Assembly: GCA_016630905.1 (NCBI GenBank)
Contig: WBMQ01000001.1
Span: 2,790,001-2,854,000, forward strand
Reading direction: 5' to 3'
Source of the DNA: Capillidium heterosporum
Taxonomy: Eukaryota > Entomophthoromycota > Entomophthoromycetes > Entomophthorales > Capillidiaceae
DNA length: 64,000 bases
Below, piece by piece: positions 37,046-49,035 of the stretch. The first letter of the stretch is position 1, and each line of letters starts with the position of its first letter. The notes under the pieces are model-generated. The model did no database searches, was not told where the DNA came from, and worked only from the letters and a program-made list of their open reading frames with translations. The translations under genes and the position numbers were made by a program.

Positions 37046-38349
37046 TATCAGATCAGCATAGCTAGCCAGAGATTTTGTACATGTTTGAATGCCAGTCACC
37101 ATTTTCACTTGGATAGGTAACCTGTACTATTACTGGGTTAAAAGTGATCAAGAAAAGTAGTCAAAATCGAAGACTTCATTTTTTGTTTTAACTAGTTTGA
37201 ATCGCTCATCATCTTTTATACATTTCCAATTAAAGACTCAGTATAAAGCTATTTTAGAAAGTTTCCAATATATTGATGGCAAGAATGTCGATACTATGCG
37301 ACGATATAAATACGGGACTATCTCAATGAAACCCAGCTTTAATTTTATTATTACGATGCTTTTGACGATGCTAAATATAAGTAAAGTGTTATTTTTTCAT
37401 ATATGTTACTTTGGTCAAGTTTAATTATGAGAAACTGTAGCATATTTCGGCATACACCTTCTTTGAGACTGGTTATAGCCTTTGAAAATAAATATACTTT
37501 ACTCCTTATAGTGCAAGTTGAAAATACCTACAGTGATAATTTTATAGTTACAGCTGTCAAAGCGAGCAATTCTTAGAAGAGAAAGCATATGCCACAAGTA
37601 CTGAAGGATGTGTAATGTGTTAAATGACGAAATTCTAAAAGTACTTATAAAGACGTGCCTTAAGATTGAAAACTATTTGAATAGTAACTGTTATTCATAA
37701 AGGACAAACGTTTATAGATGGTGACTATAACAATGTCGACTTAGATGAAGCTGTGGTAACCATCCAACATTAGTACTCGGTTTATAACTATCAGCTTGGG
37801 TGACTTGCATCTTGAAACTTTATTTGCAATGGTGACTGAGCTTAAACAACTCAAATATATATATCTGATGATTGCATAAAAATAATTCAGGGAATATGGG
37901 ATTCAAAAGTCTGAATTGGTTATATCGTACCATATAAAGAAGTTTAGGTGAAGTTGATTTCGAATTTTGATATTACATTTCTACAGCTACGATAGATTGC
38001 TTTTGTAAGATATATATTATGTAATAAATGTTTCCATAAAGCAAAAAATGATACGCAAAGTTAAAGCTATACTATCCCTAAAACTATGCTGTATTTTAAA
38101 TACAGTTATATATCACTTTTGAATAAAAGGCTCTCTCAATGTACTTTGGTTCCGTTTACAAGTCAACAATTAGTTGCAATTATCCATCAAATACCATCGG
38201 ATTAATTGTATTTGCCTTGAAGCTCTATAATAAACCAATAATGAATTTACAATGATCAACCACATTCATAAAATTGGCTTCAATAGAACTATGACGTTAA
38301 AACGAGCCTCAACCAACTTTGACAAGAGATAATCAGCCAAACAATCAGA
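37046..38349. other. Intergenic, no gene seen
   Basis: AT-rich. May hold further unrecognisable debris upstream of the pseudogene; short frames here show no domain. Confidence 0.4.
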
Positions 38350-40140
38350 ATGCCACCCAAGCTCAGCCGAAACCTAATTTCGTGCGACCGATGCAAACAT
38401 CACAAGAAGAAGTGTAGTGGAACAACGCCTTGCCAACAATGCACCAAGATGAATGTGGCTTGTGTTATGCCGGAAGTTCGGAGGAAAAATCAAAAGTTTT
38501 TAGATATTCAAGACCGAGTTGACGAGATTGACAAGTTTTTACAGGGCTTACCGCCGTTGTCAGAAGTTCAAGATTTTAAAGCAACTACCAAAGTCAAAGA
38601 AGCAATCTTCTATAAGCAGGGTGAGTTGAGTTTTTATCTAACTTTTACTTATTGAATGTGGGCTTCTATTTTATTGGAATTTAGTGCCGTTTGCCCATTA
38701 CCGAACTTTATTACGCACCTACTTGGATATTCACAACCGCATCAACCCTTACATCTCCAAAACAAAATTGGAAATAGAGTTCGAAGGAAATGTCCTAGGT
38801 TCATCTTTACTGGTTGTTATTTTTTGTAAAACAAGTAGATACCTACATTTCACTTCGACTCCCAATTCGACAAAGTATTACAAGTTGGAGGAGGATCCTT
38901 TTTATAGAAAGGTCAAGGAATTTTCGATAGATATGTTGGATGATAATTCCTTGAACACAGTGCAAACTTTGATACTGTTGGCCGATTTAGAAAGTGCTAA
39001 TATGCTGGTGGAAAAAGCTTCGTTACATTTGGGTAAAATTTTTTGTTTGTTTGGTCAACTAATTCTCTTTTCGTATCTTTATTGAAGCTCAAGCTATCAA
39101 GTAATATCTTAAGTTACATTCTTTTATTAATACGGATTTATTTTATGTTTTATATAGGAAAGCACAAGTCCTATTCTTACACGATATTCCTAACCATCCC
39201 AAATTTCTCGAACTATCTTGCATTGAGAAAGCTGAGATGAAAGCAACTTGGGCCTCCTGTCTAGCGTACGACAGCTATATTAGTATCATGACAGGTCGTC
39301 CTTATATCTATGATATGGCAAGCTCACAACCGGCTAAAGAAGTCTTAGATATAACTTACAATTTAGGGCTGACCCCTCCCAGCTTAACTTCTAAGGATGA
39401 TCTTACTTTAACACCAAGTTCTAATTCTTCATTAATCAATTTCTCTTCTGTAACTAAAGAATGTCAATACCGTTACTAACCACTATATTCTATCAATTAC
39501 ATAGAAGCATTCCGACAATATAGAATTAGAAGCACTATCCCTCTCCACTATATTCTTAGAGATCTCCAGGCTCAAGGCTAAATCCATGTCAGTTCGTAAA
39601 AAGGTAGCCAAAGGGTTGATAGCTCCTGAGTTCTTGGAACCGATTTGTGATCAGATGTATCAGAACTTGCTACAAATCCTCCCATATCAGACCTCCCCCA
39701 CCTACCTAAGGAACACGACCTTGTCCTCCGACCCATTACTACCTACCTACTACTACCTACGTATCTCGGCCCTGTCTGATCGTATCTGCAGTTTTATAGG
39801 CTCTGATTACATCAAACACCTCAGCCCTCAAGATATTGAAATTCGTATGAAGGATATTGAAGACTTTTTTGAGTTGACGAATTCGGTTCAGTTTGGTAAG
39901 TGGCACCCCTTTGATCCGGCTGAGTGGTCTATAAGTCTGATGCATTTTAGTTCGAGGGACTTGTGCAAGAAGTATGGAGGGTTGTTGCAGCAGATGCACG
40001 CGGATGCCCCTTCAAGGACTTTGTTGGAATCGCATTTCAACGATGGAGTTGATCGAACTGGTAGTCATTGGCCAGCTGTCTTACATTATGGGCCTATATT
40101 AGCAAAAACCGCATTGGCCTTCATATCTAGTCGAACTTAG
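38350..40140 (+). CDS. Zn2Cys6 transcription factor A
   Basis: N-terminal zinc cluster CDRCKHHKKKCSGTTPCQQC...C (spacing C2C6C5C2C6C), then a basic linker (RRKNQKFLDIQDRVDEIDKFL) and the fungal middle-homology region (HYRTLLRTYLDIHNRINPYI, VVIFCKTSRYLHF, LNTVQTLILLADLE, AQAIRKAQVLFLHDIPNHP, KAEMKATWASCLAYD, FGKWHPFDPAEW). Four introns remove the breaks between the open stretches; the phase-1 intron after LHL is at the same place in paralogue D. About 500 residues. A DNA-binding regulator of unknown targets. First member of a local family with B, C and D. Confidence 0.87.
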
Positions 40141-40974
40141 GTAGGATGGGAATAGCTTTCCTTCCTTTCTTATTTATAAATGTTATAATGATTAATGATT
40201 TATAGTCTATTGTATATATATATGTTGTTTTTCTAATGGTCAGTATATCTGGTTCTTCATGTAGATTCGTTGGACTGTAAGTACTTTTTAAGATATTGGT
40301 ATAGACTAAATTGGTTGTTATTTTCGTTGTTTAAGTTGCTCTTCAGGATAATTTTCAAAGAGATATCGGATGTATAAGGAAATTTGATAGTCTTGAGGAT
40401 ATGTATACGATATTTGGCGGTCTATATTATAAATAGAATTTATTACGGCTCCATTCTTTTAAAGTATATACAAACATTTCTAAGCTCCTACCACCTATCA
40501 ATGAAACAAAATCCTATATATTACTTGTTGAAGCCTAAAATACCACCATGTAAATTCTTTTTATAGAACCAGTATGGTACGATATCCAACCTAACCAAAG
40601 CCAAGTCGAAACTTCAAAACATTAAACCGCATTTACCCTTACCTTTTTAATGTCTTGAGCTTGCCGATGCAGGGTTTCTATCCCCTCTTATTTACTAAGT
40701 GATTTACTTGCATACACTTGATTGGATCGAGCAATCGGAAAATTGACGCATAGGTTAGGATCCCATTTGGTAACTTTGACTAATTCGAACATACGATTTT
40801 TTGATAGACCAATAGGGAACTTGCCATTCCAACTTTATAAGTTTTGGGAGGAGTAGAAGAAACTATCATTTGAAAATTTATAAAGGAGATCTCAAAGCGA
40901 CGACTTGACCAAAACCTTTATCTTTTTACAACGACATCAATTTTTAGTTTGGTTATTAGCCTACTACGACAGAT
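40141..40974. other. Intergenic
   Basis: AT-rich spacer; a TATA-like TTTATAAAGG near 40877 precedes the SREBP-like gene by about 95 bp. No gene. Confidence 0.5.
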
Positions 40975-43314
40975 ATGACAGATTACGAACCATCAGTAGA
41001 TAATCTACTATCACAAAACCAACCTAGTTACGTCGATAGCTTCAATTCAATGTCCATACCTATACCCAACACCAACTCCAATGCCAATACCAATACCAAC
41101 TTGAGCTTGGATCCCAACTACTCCCCCATTGATCCCTTCCTACCCAACTACTTGTTAAATCCTTTTCCTATGATGGATCCCTTGTTACCATATCCAAATT
41201 TAAGCGACCCTACCCAACTTATGAACCCCAATTTAATAAACATGGATCTGTTGACCACCAATTTACAGTTCCAGCAGCTAGTCAGCTACTACCAAACTAC
41301 TCCCCAACTTACCCCTCAGCTGACACGACAGCCTACCAACTACTCAGAGCCAAGCAGCGGTACTTCTCCTACCCACTTCAATTCTTTGAACGATAACGTC
41401 GATGGGGTGAACTTGTTGAGCAAGTTTACCAACTTTGAGACGGTAAACGATAGTAACTCGAGCTTCAAGATGGAGTATCCAAACAATGGGTTTATACTTC
41501 CGCCAGCTGCCAGCAATGTGCCAGAGGGTAAAGTACCTATAAAGCGTTTGCGCCCCACTCATAGTTCCGATACCGAATCCTCTTCCTCCACTTCCAACCC
41601 CAGCAAACAAAGTAGCAGAAGTGGTAAGGCCAAAGCTAAGAAGGAGAAGGTAGGCAAGGTCATTCACAACGAGATCGAACAAAAGTACCGCAACTCTCTC
41701 TTGGATGGTATAGGTCAGCTTCGCAACCGATTACCTTTCGAAATCGATGACGATGGGAATATAATAGCTACTGGGAGCCTAGAACCCCCTACTAAGTTGA
41801 ACAAGTCCACCGTACTAAACTTGGCCGTCAAGTATATCGAGGAGTTGGAGCAGCGGATCAAGGATCTGGAGTCGGAAAATAGCAAGTTGAAGGGGGAGGA
41901 CTGTACAGCCAATGAGGAAGATGGTAGCGACGGCGAAGGTCAAAACAAGAAAATTCGATTTCTGGCTACTGGGCTCCTATGTTGCGTCTTATACCAAGCC
42001 TACAACTTCTTACAATTCGATTCGAATGAGGGAAACAAGGGGATCAAAATCCAAAGCTTGAGTGTACTGCCCATATTCAATATCAGTTTAGTTCTGGTAG
42101 TTGCCGTTCTACTCATCTACAAGTTTGTTTCCAAGTCCTCCGGCAATGATGCTAAAAAGAAAGATGTAAACCCTAAATATATGATTGTCAATATCGAGCC
42201 GGAACTATCAACCTCACAATCGAATTCTAGTTTAGTGATTGATGCTTTCAACGCTATAGCTACGCTTACTACGAGTGCTGTCAAGAAGGTGGTTGGAGTT
42301 CAAAGCCAGCGTAAGGAGTATTTCATCAATGTCCGCAACTTCAAGTTGATCTTCAGTAACGATGGGTATGCGGATTTAAGCTTCATCGAGAAGTTGGCGA
42401 CCAATGTTCGGCGGTTCAACTACGGTTTACATCTTATGGCCAAGTACCTAGATACAAACAACTACAAGGTTCGGTTGGAGACTCTAATAGTTGGTTTAGT
42501 TTTGGTGCGCAACGAGTCCAAGTTCCAGATGGTGGATAACCTGAGGGCGAAGGCGAAAAAGATTTTACATCGACAGGTGGTACGTCTCAGTAAAGGCAGT
42601 TTATTGGACTATGGAAAGTTTCTCCAGTTTATGGAGAGTTTCGACATCGACGCTACCAGCAACGTCCAAAACAACAACTTGGATACCAAGCTTCTCGGCT
42701 ACTGGATGGAAACTTACTACCTACAGAGATTGAACTATCTGAGTCTGAATAAATTCAACAAGGACTTGGAAATCTCGAAGGACAGTTTAAAAGAAGTTAC
42801 TAAGGACATCCAAGGGAACTGTATCGTCAATGACAGTTTAGCTTTGAATAACGAGTTGAAATTGAGTTGCTGGATCGACCGTATCTTTGACAAGAACTTC
42901 GACAGCCATGCAACCGATTTGATGGAAGAAAGTATGAGCGATTCGAATTTAAAGGCTTCGATCGAATTAGTTAAAGCTATCAAGGATATCCACAACAACA
43001 CTAGTACTGAAAAAGGACAATCGATCGATAAACTAGTCAAATTAGCTGAAGGGTTACCAACCAACTACCTGAAGACCTCCTCCTCCAACCAACTCATCCT
43101 CATCAACTTGACGATACTGACTTTAACTTTGAACTCCAAGGTGCTAAATAGCAAGGATATCAAGGTGGCCAAGGATTTGAACTTACAGTTCCGATTGGAA
43201 TTGGTCCAGTTTTTGAAGCTATTTGGTGACGTACGCATCAAGGATAAGGTTGGTTTAGTTAGATTTTTGGTCAAGAGTTCCAAGTTCGTGGATAAGGCTC
43301 TTGGTAGACTGTAA
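40975..43314 (+). CDS. sre1: SREBP-type bHLH transcription factor with two membrane segments
   Basis: Single exon, 779 residues. Residues 1-225 are Asn/Pro/Ser/Thr-rich. The bHLH-leucine zipper at about 229-305 starts IHNEIEQKYRNSLLDGI; the Tyr in QKYR is the hallmark of SREBPs (Arg in other bHLH proteins). A 13-residue acidic/Gly insert (EIDDDGNIIATGS) lies in the loop. Two hydrophobic segments follow (about 328-347 and 365-385), then a 390-residue C-terminal domain as in fungal Sre1. SREBPs are held in the ER/Golgi membrane and released by proteolysis when sterol or oxygen falls; that mode is inferred. No Scp1/SCAP or Dsc genes are in the window. Confidence 0.87.
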   Translation: MTDYEPSVDNLLSQNQPSYVDSFNSMSIPIPNTNSNANTNTNLSLDPNYSPIDPFLPNYLLNPFPMMDPLLPYPNLSDPTQLMNPNLINMDLLTTNLQFQQLVSYYQTTPQLTPQLTRQPTNYSEPSSGTSPTHFNSLNDNVDGVNLLSKFTNFETVNDSNSSFKMEYPNNGFILPPAASNVPEGKVPIKRLRPTHSSDTESSSSTSNPSKQSSRSGKAKAKKEKVGKVIHNEIEQKYRNSLLDGIGQLRNRLPFEIDDDGNIIATGSLEPPTKLNKSTVLNLAVKYIEELEQRIKDLESENSKLKGEDCTANEEDGSDGEGQNKKIRFLATGLLCCVLYQAYNFLQFDSNEGNKGIKIQSLSVLPIFNISLVLVVAVLLIYKFVSKSSGNDAKKKDVNPKYMIVNIEPELSTSQSNSSLVIDAFNAIATLTTSAVKKVVGVQSQRKEYFINVRNFKLIFSNDGYADLSFIEKLATNVRRFNYGLHLMAKYLDTNNYKVRLETLIVGLVLVRNESKFQMVDNLRAKAKKILHRQVVRLSKGSLLDYGKFLQFMESFDIDATSNVQNNNLDTKLLGYWMETYYLQRLNYLSLNKFNKDLEISKDSLKEVTKDIQGNCIVNDSLALNNELKLSCWIDRIFDKNFDSHATDLMEESMSDSNLKASIELVKAIKDIHNNTSTEKGQSIDKLVKLAEGLPTNYLKTSSSNQLILINLTILTLTLNSKVLNSKDIKVAKDLNLQFRLELVQFLKLFGDVRIKDKVGLVRFLVKSSKFVDKALGRL

Positions 43315-43686
43315 AGTGAAAACTGCTAATAAATTTCTTTATGTTTTGAGTTTGCGTTGCTTATATTCATATATGAATTAGTTTTCAAAATTATAAACAA
43401 AGTAATAGTATATATTTATAAATATAGCTCAGCAATAGTAGTTTCGTTTCAATCGGCCTTTCAAAAGCTCAACTTTTGGATGGCGCTAACTTGTAGAGCT
43501 TATAACTGATCAAACAACCTTTAAAATTGTTCTCAGCTAAAGCTATTCCATTCCTTACCCAAATTTAACTTTACAAGAAACTGGACAAAGGGTTTAAAAT
43601 ATTTATTTATAGCTACCTCTATATCTTAAAACATAATGCAGCTGTTCCATATATATCTCTGTCGCCTTTTTATTAAAGATGTATAA
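43315..43686. other. Intergenic
   Basis: AT-rich spacer after the SREBP-like gene, no gene. Confidence 0.5.
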
Positions 43687-43824
43687 ATGCTCACTGAAAG
43701 AAGTGATGTTGATTATCTGAAACTAATTTGCGACAACTGTTGCAAATCAGATAGGGTATGTGATTGCAAAGAACACTGTAGTCGGTATTCAATAAAGAAT
43801 ATAAAGTGTAGGTCCAATCGTTAG
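43687..43824 (+). pseudogene. Remnant of a Zn2Cys6 zinc-cluster exon
   Basis: A 45-codon frame contains ICDNCCKSDRVCDCKEHCSRY followed by SIKNIKC, which aligns without gaps to the zinc clusters of genes A-C (C..C......C.....C..C......C). The fifth Cys is Tyr and the frame ends four codons after the last Cys instead of running into the linker. The stretch 44058-44402 may be a decayed piece of the same copy (ISNIDSKL..CKEAFYY against ISRIEDEF..CKASRYL), but this is weak. Confidence 0.6.
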
Positions 43825-44841
43825 CAGCAGTTAAAACGAAACATCTAGAACAATCCTACCTTTTTGAAGGAATTCTTTATTTTAGATAGCAAACCTTTAA
43901 CTAACAAAAAAGATATATGAGTTACGATTGAGGATGGAGGTGGAGCTGCAGCGAAATACCTTTGAGACTATGTTGATTGGTTGTAAAATAAAGTCAAAGA
44001 AACTATGATAGAGATGTATAAATAAAGTGAAATACTAAGTAGTATGGAGTTGAACATTTGGATCAAAGGATGGCCAGCTCACATTCGACCATCTTCATAT
44101 ATCTACGCAGAAAGATTTTAACTTTATCGATAAATTTATATACTTGTAAATCGATTGATGGAACTGGAGGTATTTCCAACATAGATTCGAAACTTACTTC
44201 CAGAGCTATTGATTTGAAGCTAGATAGGAATTACTGCAAGGAAGCCTTCTACTACTCCAATTTGGACACGAAACTGCGGTATCAGATGAAGAGGTTCTGC
44301 TTCTTTACAATTCTAATATTTTTCGTGGAAAATTATCATTGCTATCAAAAGCAAGTAGTATTTTTAAAAAGCTTGAACAGGCTGAAGGGTGTCTATTTTT
44401 GATTGTGCTAACGTTTCTCTATATCCTACAGCAGTAAGTGATCAAAATAAAATGCTGCTTCATTTCGACTGAGTATATTTAATAATAATAATAAGAATTT
44501 TATAGATCTCTGCTATCTATAAACTTTTAGTAAACTTCAAAAATCAATGCTTACCTTGAATGTTAAGTACCTTTATTAGCATACGTGTTTGCTTATTCTA
44601 TAGCATTTGCAAAATCTCCAAATTAGATGGTGCTCTTGCTTAAGAGATTAGCCTTCGGCTAGGTTAAATATAGAGTTTTTGTTATTAAAAATATCGACTA
44701 CAATCCTTGAAAGTATAAATGTACCTTTACCTAAGCATAGAACTGTCGATCAACAGCACATTAAGTTGCTAAATCAATTAATAGAATATCTAGTATATAT
44801 TTACCTGATCAAGTAAAAAGTGCAGCCAAATTACAACAGTT
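43825..44841. other. Intergenic with possible Zn2Cys6 debris
   Basis: The open frame 44058-44402 has only marginal similarity to the middle region of the neighbouring regulators. An (AAT)n run lies near 44480-44496. Confidence 0.35.
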
Positions 44842-46589
44842 TTAACCATCACCGGTAATAAACTTTAAAGAAGTTAAAGCCATCCTAGGACTGTAGAAGG
44901 GGACCGAAGGCCAATGTATGGAAAGTTTACGAAATACGGAGCTGAAATGAAACTCCAACGAAGCTTTGGAAGGAGAAGTGGGCTCGATATCGGCTAACAG
45001 ATATCCATACTTTTCACATAGGCATCTGGCGCTGTGGCAGAGTACTCCCAAAATCCAGTCCACCGGCTCATAGGGATCCCACTTGCCCAATTGAGTTGGA
45101 GTTATCAGATGAAACAGTTCCAGTATTTCAGTCATCTTCGCTTTGATTTCGTGAGGTAAGAGGACATTTAGGGAATCGGCGCTGCTAAAGCTGAAGATGC
45201 GGTCAGTTAAAATTAAGATACGTAGGCAGTAGAAAGTTGGTAGGAAAGGATCTCCCTTCAAAGACATCTTCTGAAGGTATTCAGTTGTAGAGTTTAAAGG
45301 GACTGTGCTGAGTAACTCATGGTACACCTGATCACACAGCTCGGTATGTAGCTCCCTTGGGATGAGCCCCTTAGCTATTCTTTTACGAATCGTCATACAA
45401 CTTTTCTTATACTGAGAAACTTGAGCAAAGATAGAGGAAAGGGAGAGTAGATTTTCTTCAAAGTTATCGGACATCTAGATAGGAGCCTTCATTCAGTATA
45501 GTTAAATTAAAATAAGGTACTGTAGGATGAAGAAGGATCAAATCTTCACTAAAGTTTGAGGTCGGAGTCAAATTACAAGCATAGAGGTCATTCGAAGAAG
45601 TTGAGTTAAAAGAGTTTGTTTTCGTAGCTTTCTCTCCAATTATATCGTCAAGGACTGCCGCGTTAATATAAGGCTTGCGTGACATGAGGCTGATACAGCT
45701 GTCGAAAGATAGACAGAATGTCCAAACTGCACTCATCTCCAACTTTTCAATAGTAGTTAAATTTAGATAATTAGGATGACTTTGAATATCATGTAGGAAT
45801 AAGACTTGTGATTTCCTATTAGTAAAAAAGAATTAATTTAAGCTAAATATAGTATAGATACCTTACGGCTTGTGCTAAATCAATTGAAAAAGAAATATCG
45901 TTAGTTTTAAAGCCTTGTAAAATTGATACCTAAATGTATAGAACTTTTTTCAATCAACAGATTACCACATTCAAGGTCGGCCATAATTATCATCGCTTGC
46001 ACAGTACTCAGGGAGTTGTCTTCCAACATTTTCATAGAAAAACTCTTTAACTTTACATAGAATGGATCTTCTTCTAAACTGAAGTAGCTGGTAGAGTTGG
46101 ATGCCGAAATGAAATGTAGGTAGCGACTCGCTTTACAGAATATAGCAGTTAGCAATGGCGATTCCAAGACGTTGGCTTCAAATTCATCTTCAACCCTCGA
46201 TATACTTATGAATGGTTGCATCCTATTATGAATTTCGCTGTAGGTTCGAAGTAAAGTTCTAAAGTGAGCGAACGGAACTATTCAAATGGTTAAATTTCTA
46301 TATACTTGCTAAATTTACTTTGCTTGTAGAAAACTACTTGTTTTGATTTTGGCGCAGGCCTAAATTTAGCTATCTCATCGAGAGGTGGGAGTTTGTTTAA
46401 CATAAGTTCTATCTCCGAAATGCGTTGTTGAATATCGAGTAGTCGTTGATTCTTGCGTCGTATTTGGGGAATGAAACAGTAAGCCTTATTCTTGGTGCAG
46501 CTGAGGCAGGGCATTGTACCACTACATTTCCGTTTGAGAAGTTTGCACCGGTCGCATGACACTACCCTTTGGATTATTGAAGTTTCCAT
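44842..46589 (-). CDS. Zn2Cys6 transcription factor B
   Basis: Starts METSIIQRVVSCDRCKLLKRKC; the six-Cys cluster is complete. The order matches gene A: linker RRKNQRLLDIQQRISEIELML, then ISRVEDEFEANVLESPLLTA, FCKASRYLHFISAS, LEEDPFYVKLKSF, LSTVQAMIIMADLECGNL, and the C-terminal FGKWDPY-like LGKWDPYEPVDWILG. Four or five short introns split it at the positions used in A and C. It is nearly identical to gene C in the middle region (about five of six residues) and lies head to head with it, 569 bp apart. Targets unknown. Confidence 0.85.
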
Positions 46590-47158
46590 CTAAGAAGCCC
46601 GACTGGAATTGTAAGTTTCCAAGAAACGTCATGAAAGAGATAGATAACCGAAGTTTCTAAAATTGCCAATTGACACCCGGTGGAAGTCCTGATAATTAGT
46701 AAATACCTAAAGCCTAGATTACTCAAAGTCTTTGATTGGATAAATATACTTAGCTCATACAAAAGCCCTCGAAAAGTAAGTAAAAATGGACTTTGAAATC
46801 AATTAGAGTGAAATATAACTCAAGGAAACGGTGTTATACTAAGTACAGTGCGGGACAATATATGAACTGATATACGAATGCTTGGTGTAGCTGTATATTC
46901 AAATGATATATGGGCGGCTATATATTACTCGAAAAAGATATAGGCTTTCATTTGAAGGTGGTGTAGAATTAGTAATTGTGTAAACAATAAATAGGTTGCC
47001 TACCTATCAAGTTTCTATAAGCTTAATTCTAAACACTCTCTAATTTCTTTCAATTTGAAGAGCAAAATATAACCAGCAAAGAGCGGATAACAGTTTAAAG
47101 CACACCTCCAACAAGAGAGAAGATAACGACTGCATTTGCAAACTAATTTTAAAGGTCT
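46590..47158. promoter_or_regulatory. Shared promoter region of regulators B and C
   Basis: 569 bp between two divergent start codons. Shared control of the pair is an inference from the layout. I see no clear palindromic operator. Confidence 0.35.
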
Positions 47159-48907
47159 ATGGAGACAAAGATAGCCCGCAATTTAGTAGCTTGCGACCGG
47201 TGCAAGTACTACAAAAGGAAATGTAGTGGCACGGTGCCATGTACGTTGTGCCTCAGAGTTAAAGTACCCTGTTACATGCCAGAGACTCGCAAAAAGAACC
47301 AGCGGCTTTTAGATATTTTAAGTAGGGTTGAAGAGATTGAATTATTTTTAAACAAGTTGCCCTCGTTGGATAGGATATCAGGCTACTCACCCTTAGCTAG
47401 TCAACTACCGACCGTCTTATATAAGCAGAGTATACGTTTTGAAGTTTTTTGGATCTAATTTTATTTTATATTAGTTCCTTTTGCACACTATAGAGCACTA
47501 CTACGAACCTATAGCGAAATTCACAATAGAGTCCAACCTTTCATAAGTATATCAAGGATAGAAGATGAGTTTGAAGCCAACGTTTTGGAATCCCCATTAC
47601 TAACCGCTATATTCTGTAAAGCGAGTCGCTACTTACATTTTATTTCGGCATCTAGCAATATGCCTTACTTTAGTTTGGAGGAAGACCCTTATTACATAAA
47701 GTTTAAAAGCTTTACTATGAAGATGTTGGAAGACAACTCCCTGAGTACTGTGCAAGCTCTTATGATAATTGCCGATCTTGAATGTGGTAATCTACTGATT
47801 GAGAAAAGTTCTTTACGCCTAGGTAAAATTTAAATTTGATTTAGTGACTAATATACTGTTCGACTTGAATTTAAAAGCTCAAGCTATCAGGTAACACTAG
47901 CGATATTAGTCCAAATATTTATTGTTTTTATAGTAAAGGGAAGGCATTGTTTATTAACAGTATCTCTGACCATCCGTTCTACGATAAATTGTCCACTTTG
48001 GAAAAAGCTGAGATGAAGGCGGTTTGGGCGTTCTGTCTAACTTATGATTCGGATATTAGCATTCTCTCTGGGCAACCATACATCAATTCAAGTACCTTTG
48101 TTACCGAAGATGAAGGGAATGTTGACTTTGTGTCTAACTTTGATCCAGCGAATATAGTTTGCCACTCAGATTCTTTATCATCCTCTCCTAGCTCTACCCT
48201 AGTATCTTCCAGCTCATTCACAATGGTAACTTTTCTATACTTTTAAAGTTTAACATTTTCTTTAACTATAGGAAAGTATTCAGAACTTCGAAATTCGACT
48301 CCTCTCACTTGCACCCATCTACATCGAAATATACAGGTTCAAAGCGCGTTGCATGGCATTACGTAAGCGAATTTTCAGGGGGCTTATCTCACAAGACCTT
48401 CATACGACCCTCTGCGACCAGATCTACAACCAATTGATGAGCATCCTCCCTCCACAAGTATCTTCCGAGTACCTACAAAACACACCTTTGAGTGCAGATC
48501 CTCTCTTACCGACTTACTACCATATACGCCTTGCTTTCCTTACCGATCGAATTTTCAGCTTTAGCAGTGCTGACCTACTCGATGCTTTAAACCCTGGTGA
48601 AGCGGATCGCAAGATCTTAGAGGTTAAGAGCCTGTTCAACTTAATTAATCCAAAGCAGTTTGGCAAGTGGTACCCCTACGAACCGATCGACCGAATCACT
48701 GGTTTACTATGCTGTGCTGCAAGTGAACTCAGCTCAAAATATGGTGACTTACTGAAGGACCCAAGCCGGTACACTCCGTCAAAGTATGAGCTTGAAATGC
48801 ATTTCAATGCCGTTGTAGCGAGGTCTTCCGTCCACTGGCCAACCGTACCAATCTATGGTCCTAAGATGGCCTTGACCTCGCTGATGTTCATAGCTAATCC
48901 GTACTGA
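47159..48907 (+). CDS. Zn2Cys6 transcription factor C
   Basis: Begins METKIARNLVACDRCKYYKRKC with a full zinc cluster (CDRC..C.....C..C......C), linker RKKNQRLLDILSRVEEIELFL and the regulator middle region (ISRIEDEFEANVLESPLLTA, FCKASRYLHFISASS, LEEDPYYIKFKSF, KAEMKAVWAFCLTYD). The C-terminal exon (CDQIYNQLMSILPPQ, FGKWYPYEPIDRITG, WPTVPIYGPKMALTSL) is the template of the decayed copy immediately downstream. Closest paralogue is B. Introns as in A. Confidence 0.86.
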
Positions 48908-49035
48908 ACTTTGAATATAATATAGCATATAATTTAATAAAAAATATCAACTGAATAGTTGTAAGTGATGATAGCTATCACTTGATGTCTAGAGCAAATG
49001 CCTTTATAACTTATTGTTTTCTTACCTTTAAATCC

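Noticed and set aside
36430-37120. Plus-strand frames over the second Rad9-like pseudogene
   Set aside because: The protein-like signal and the match to copy A are on the minus strand.
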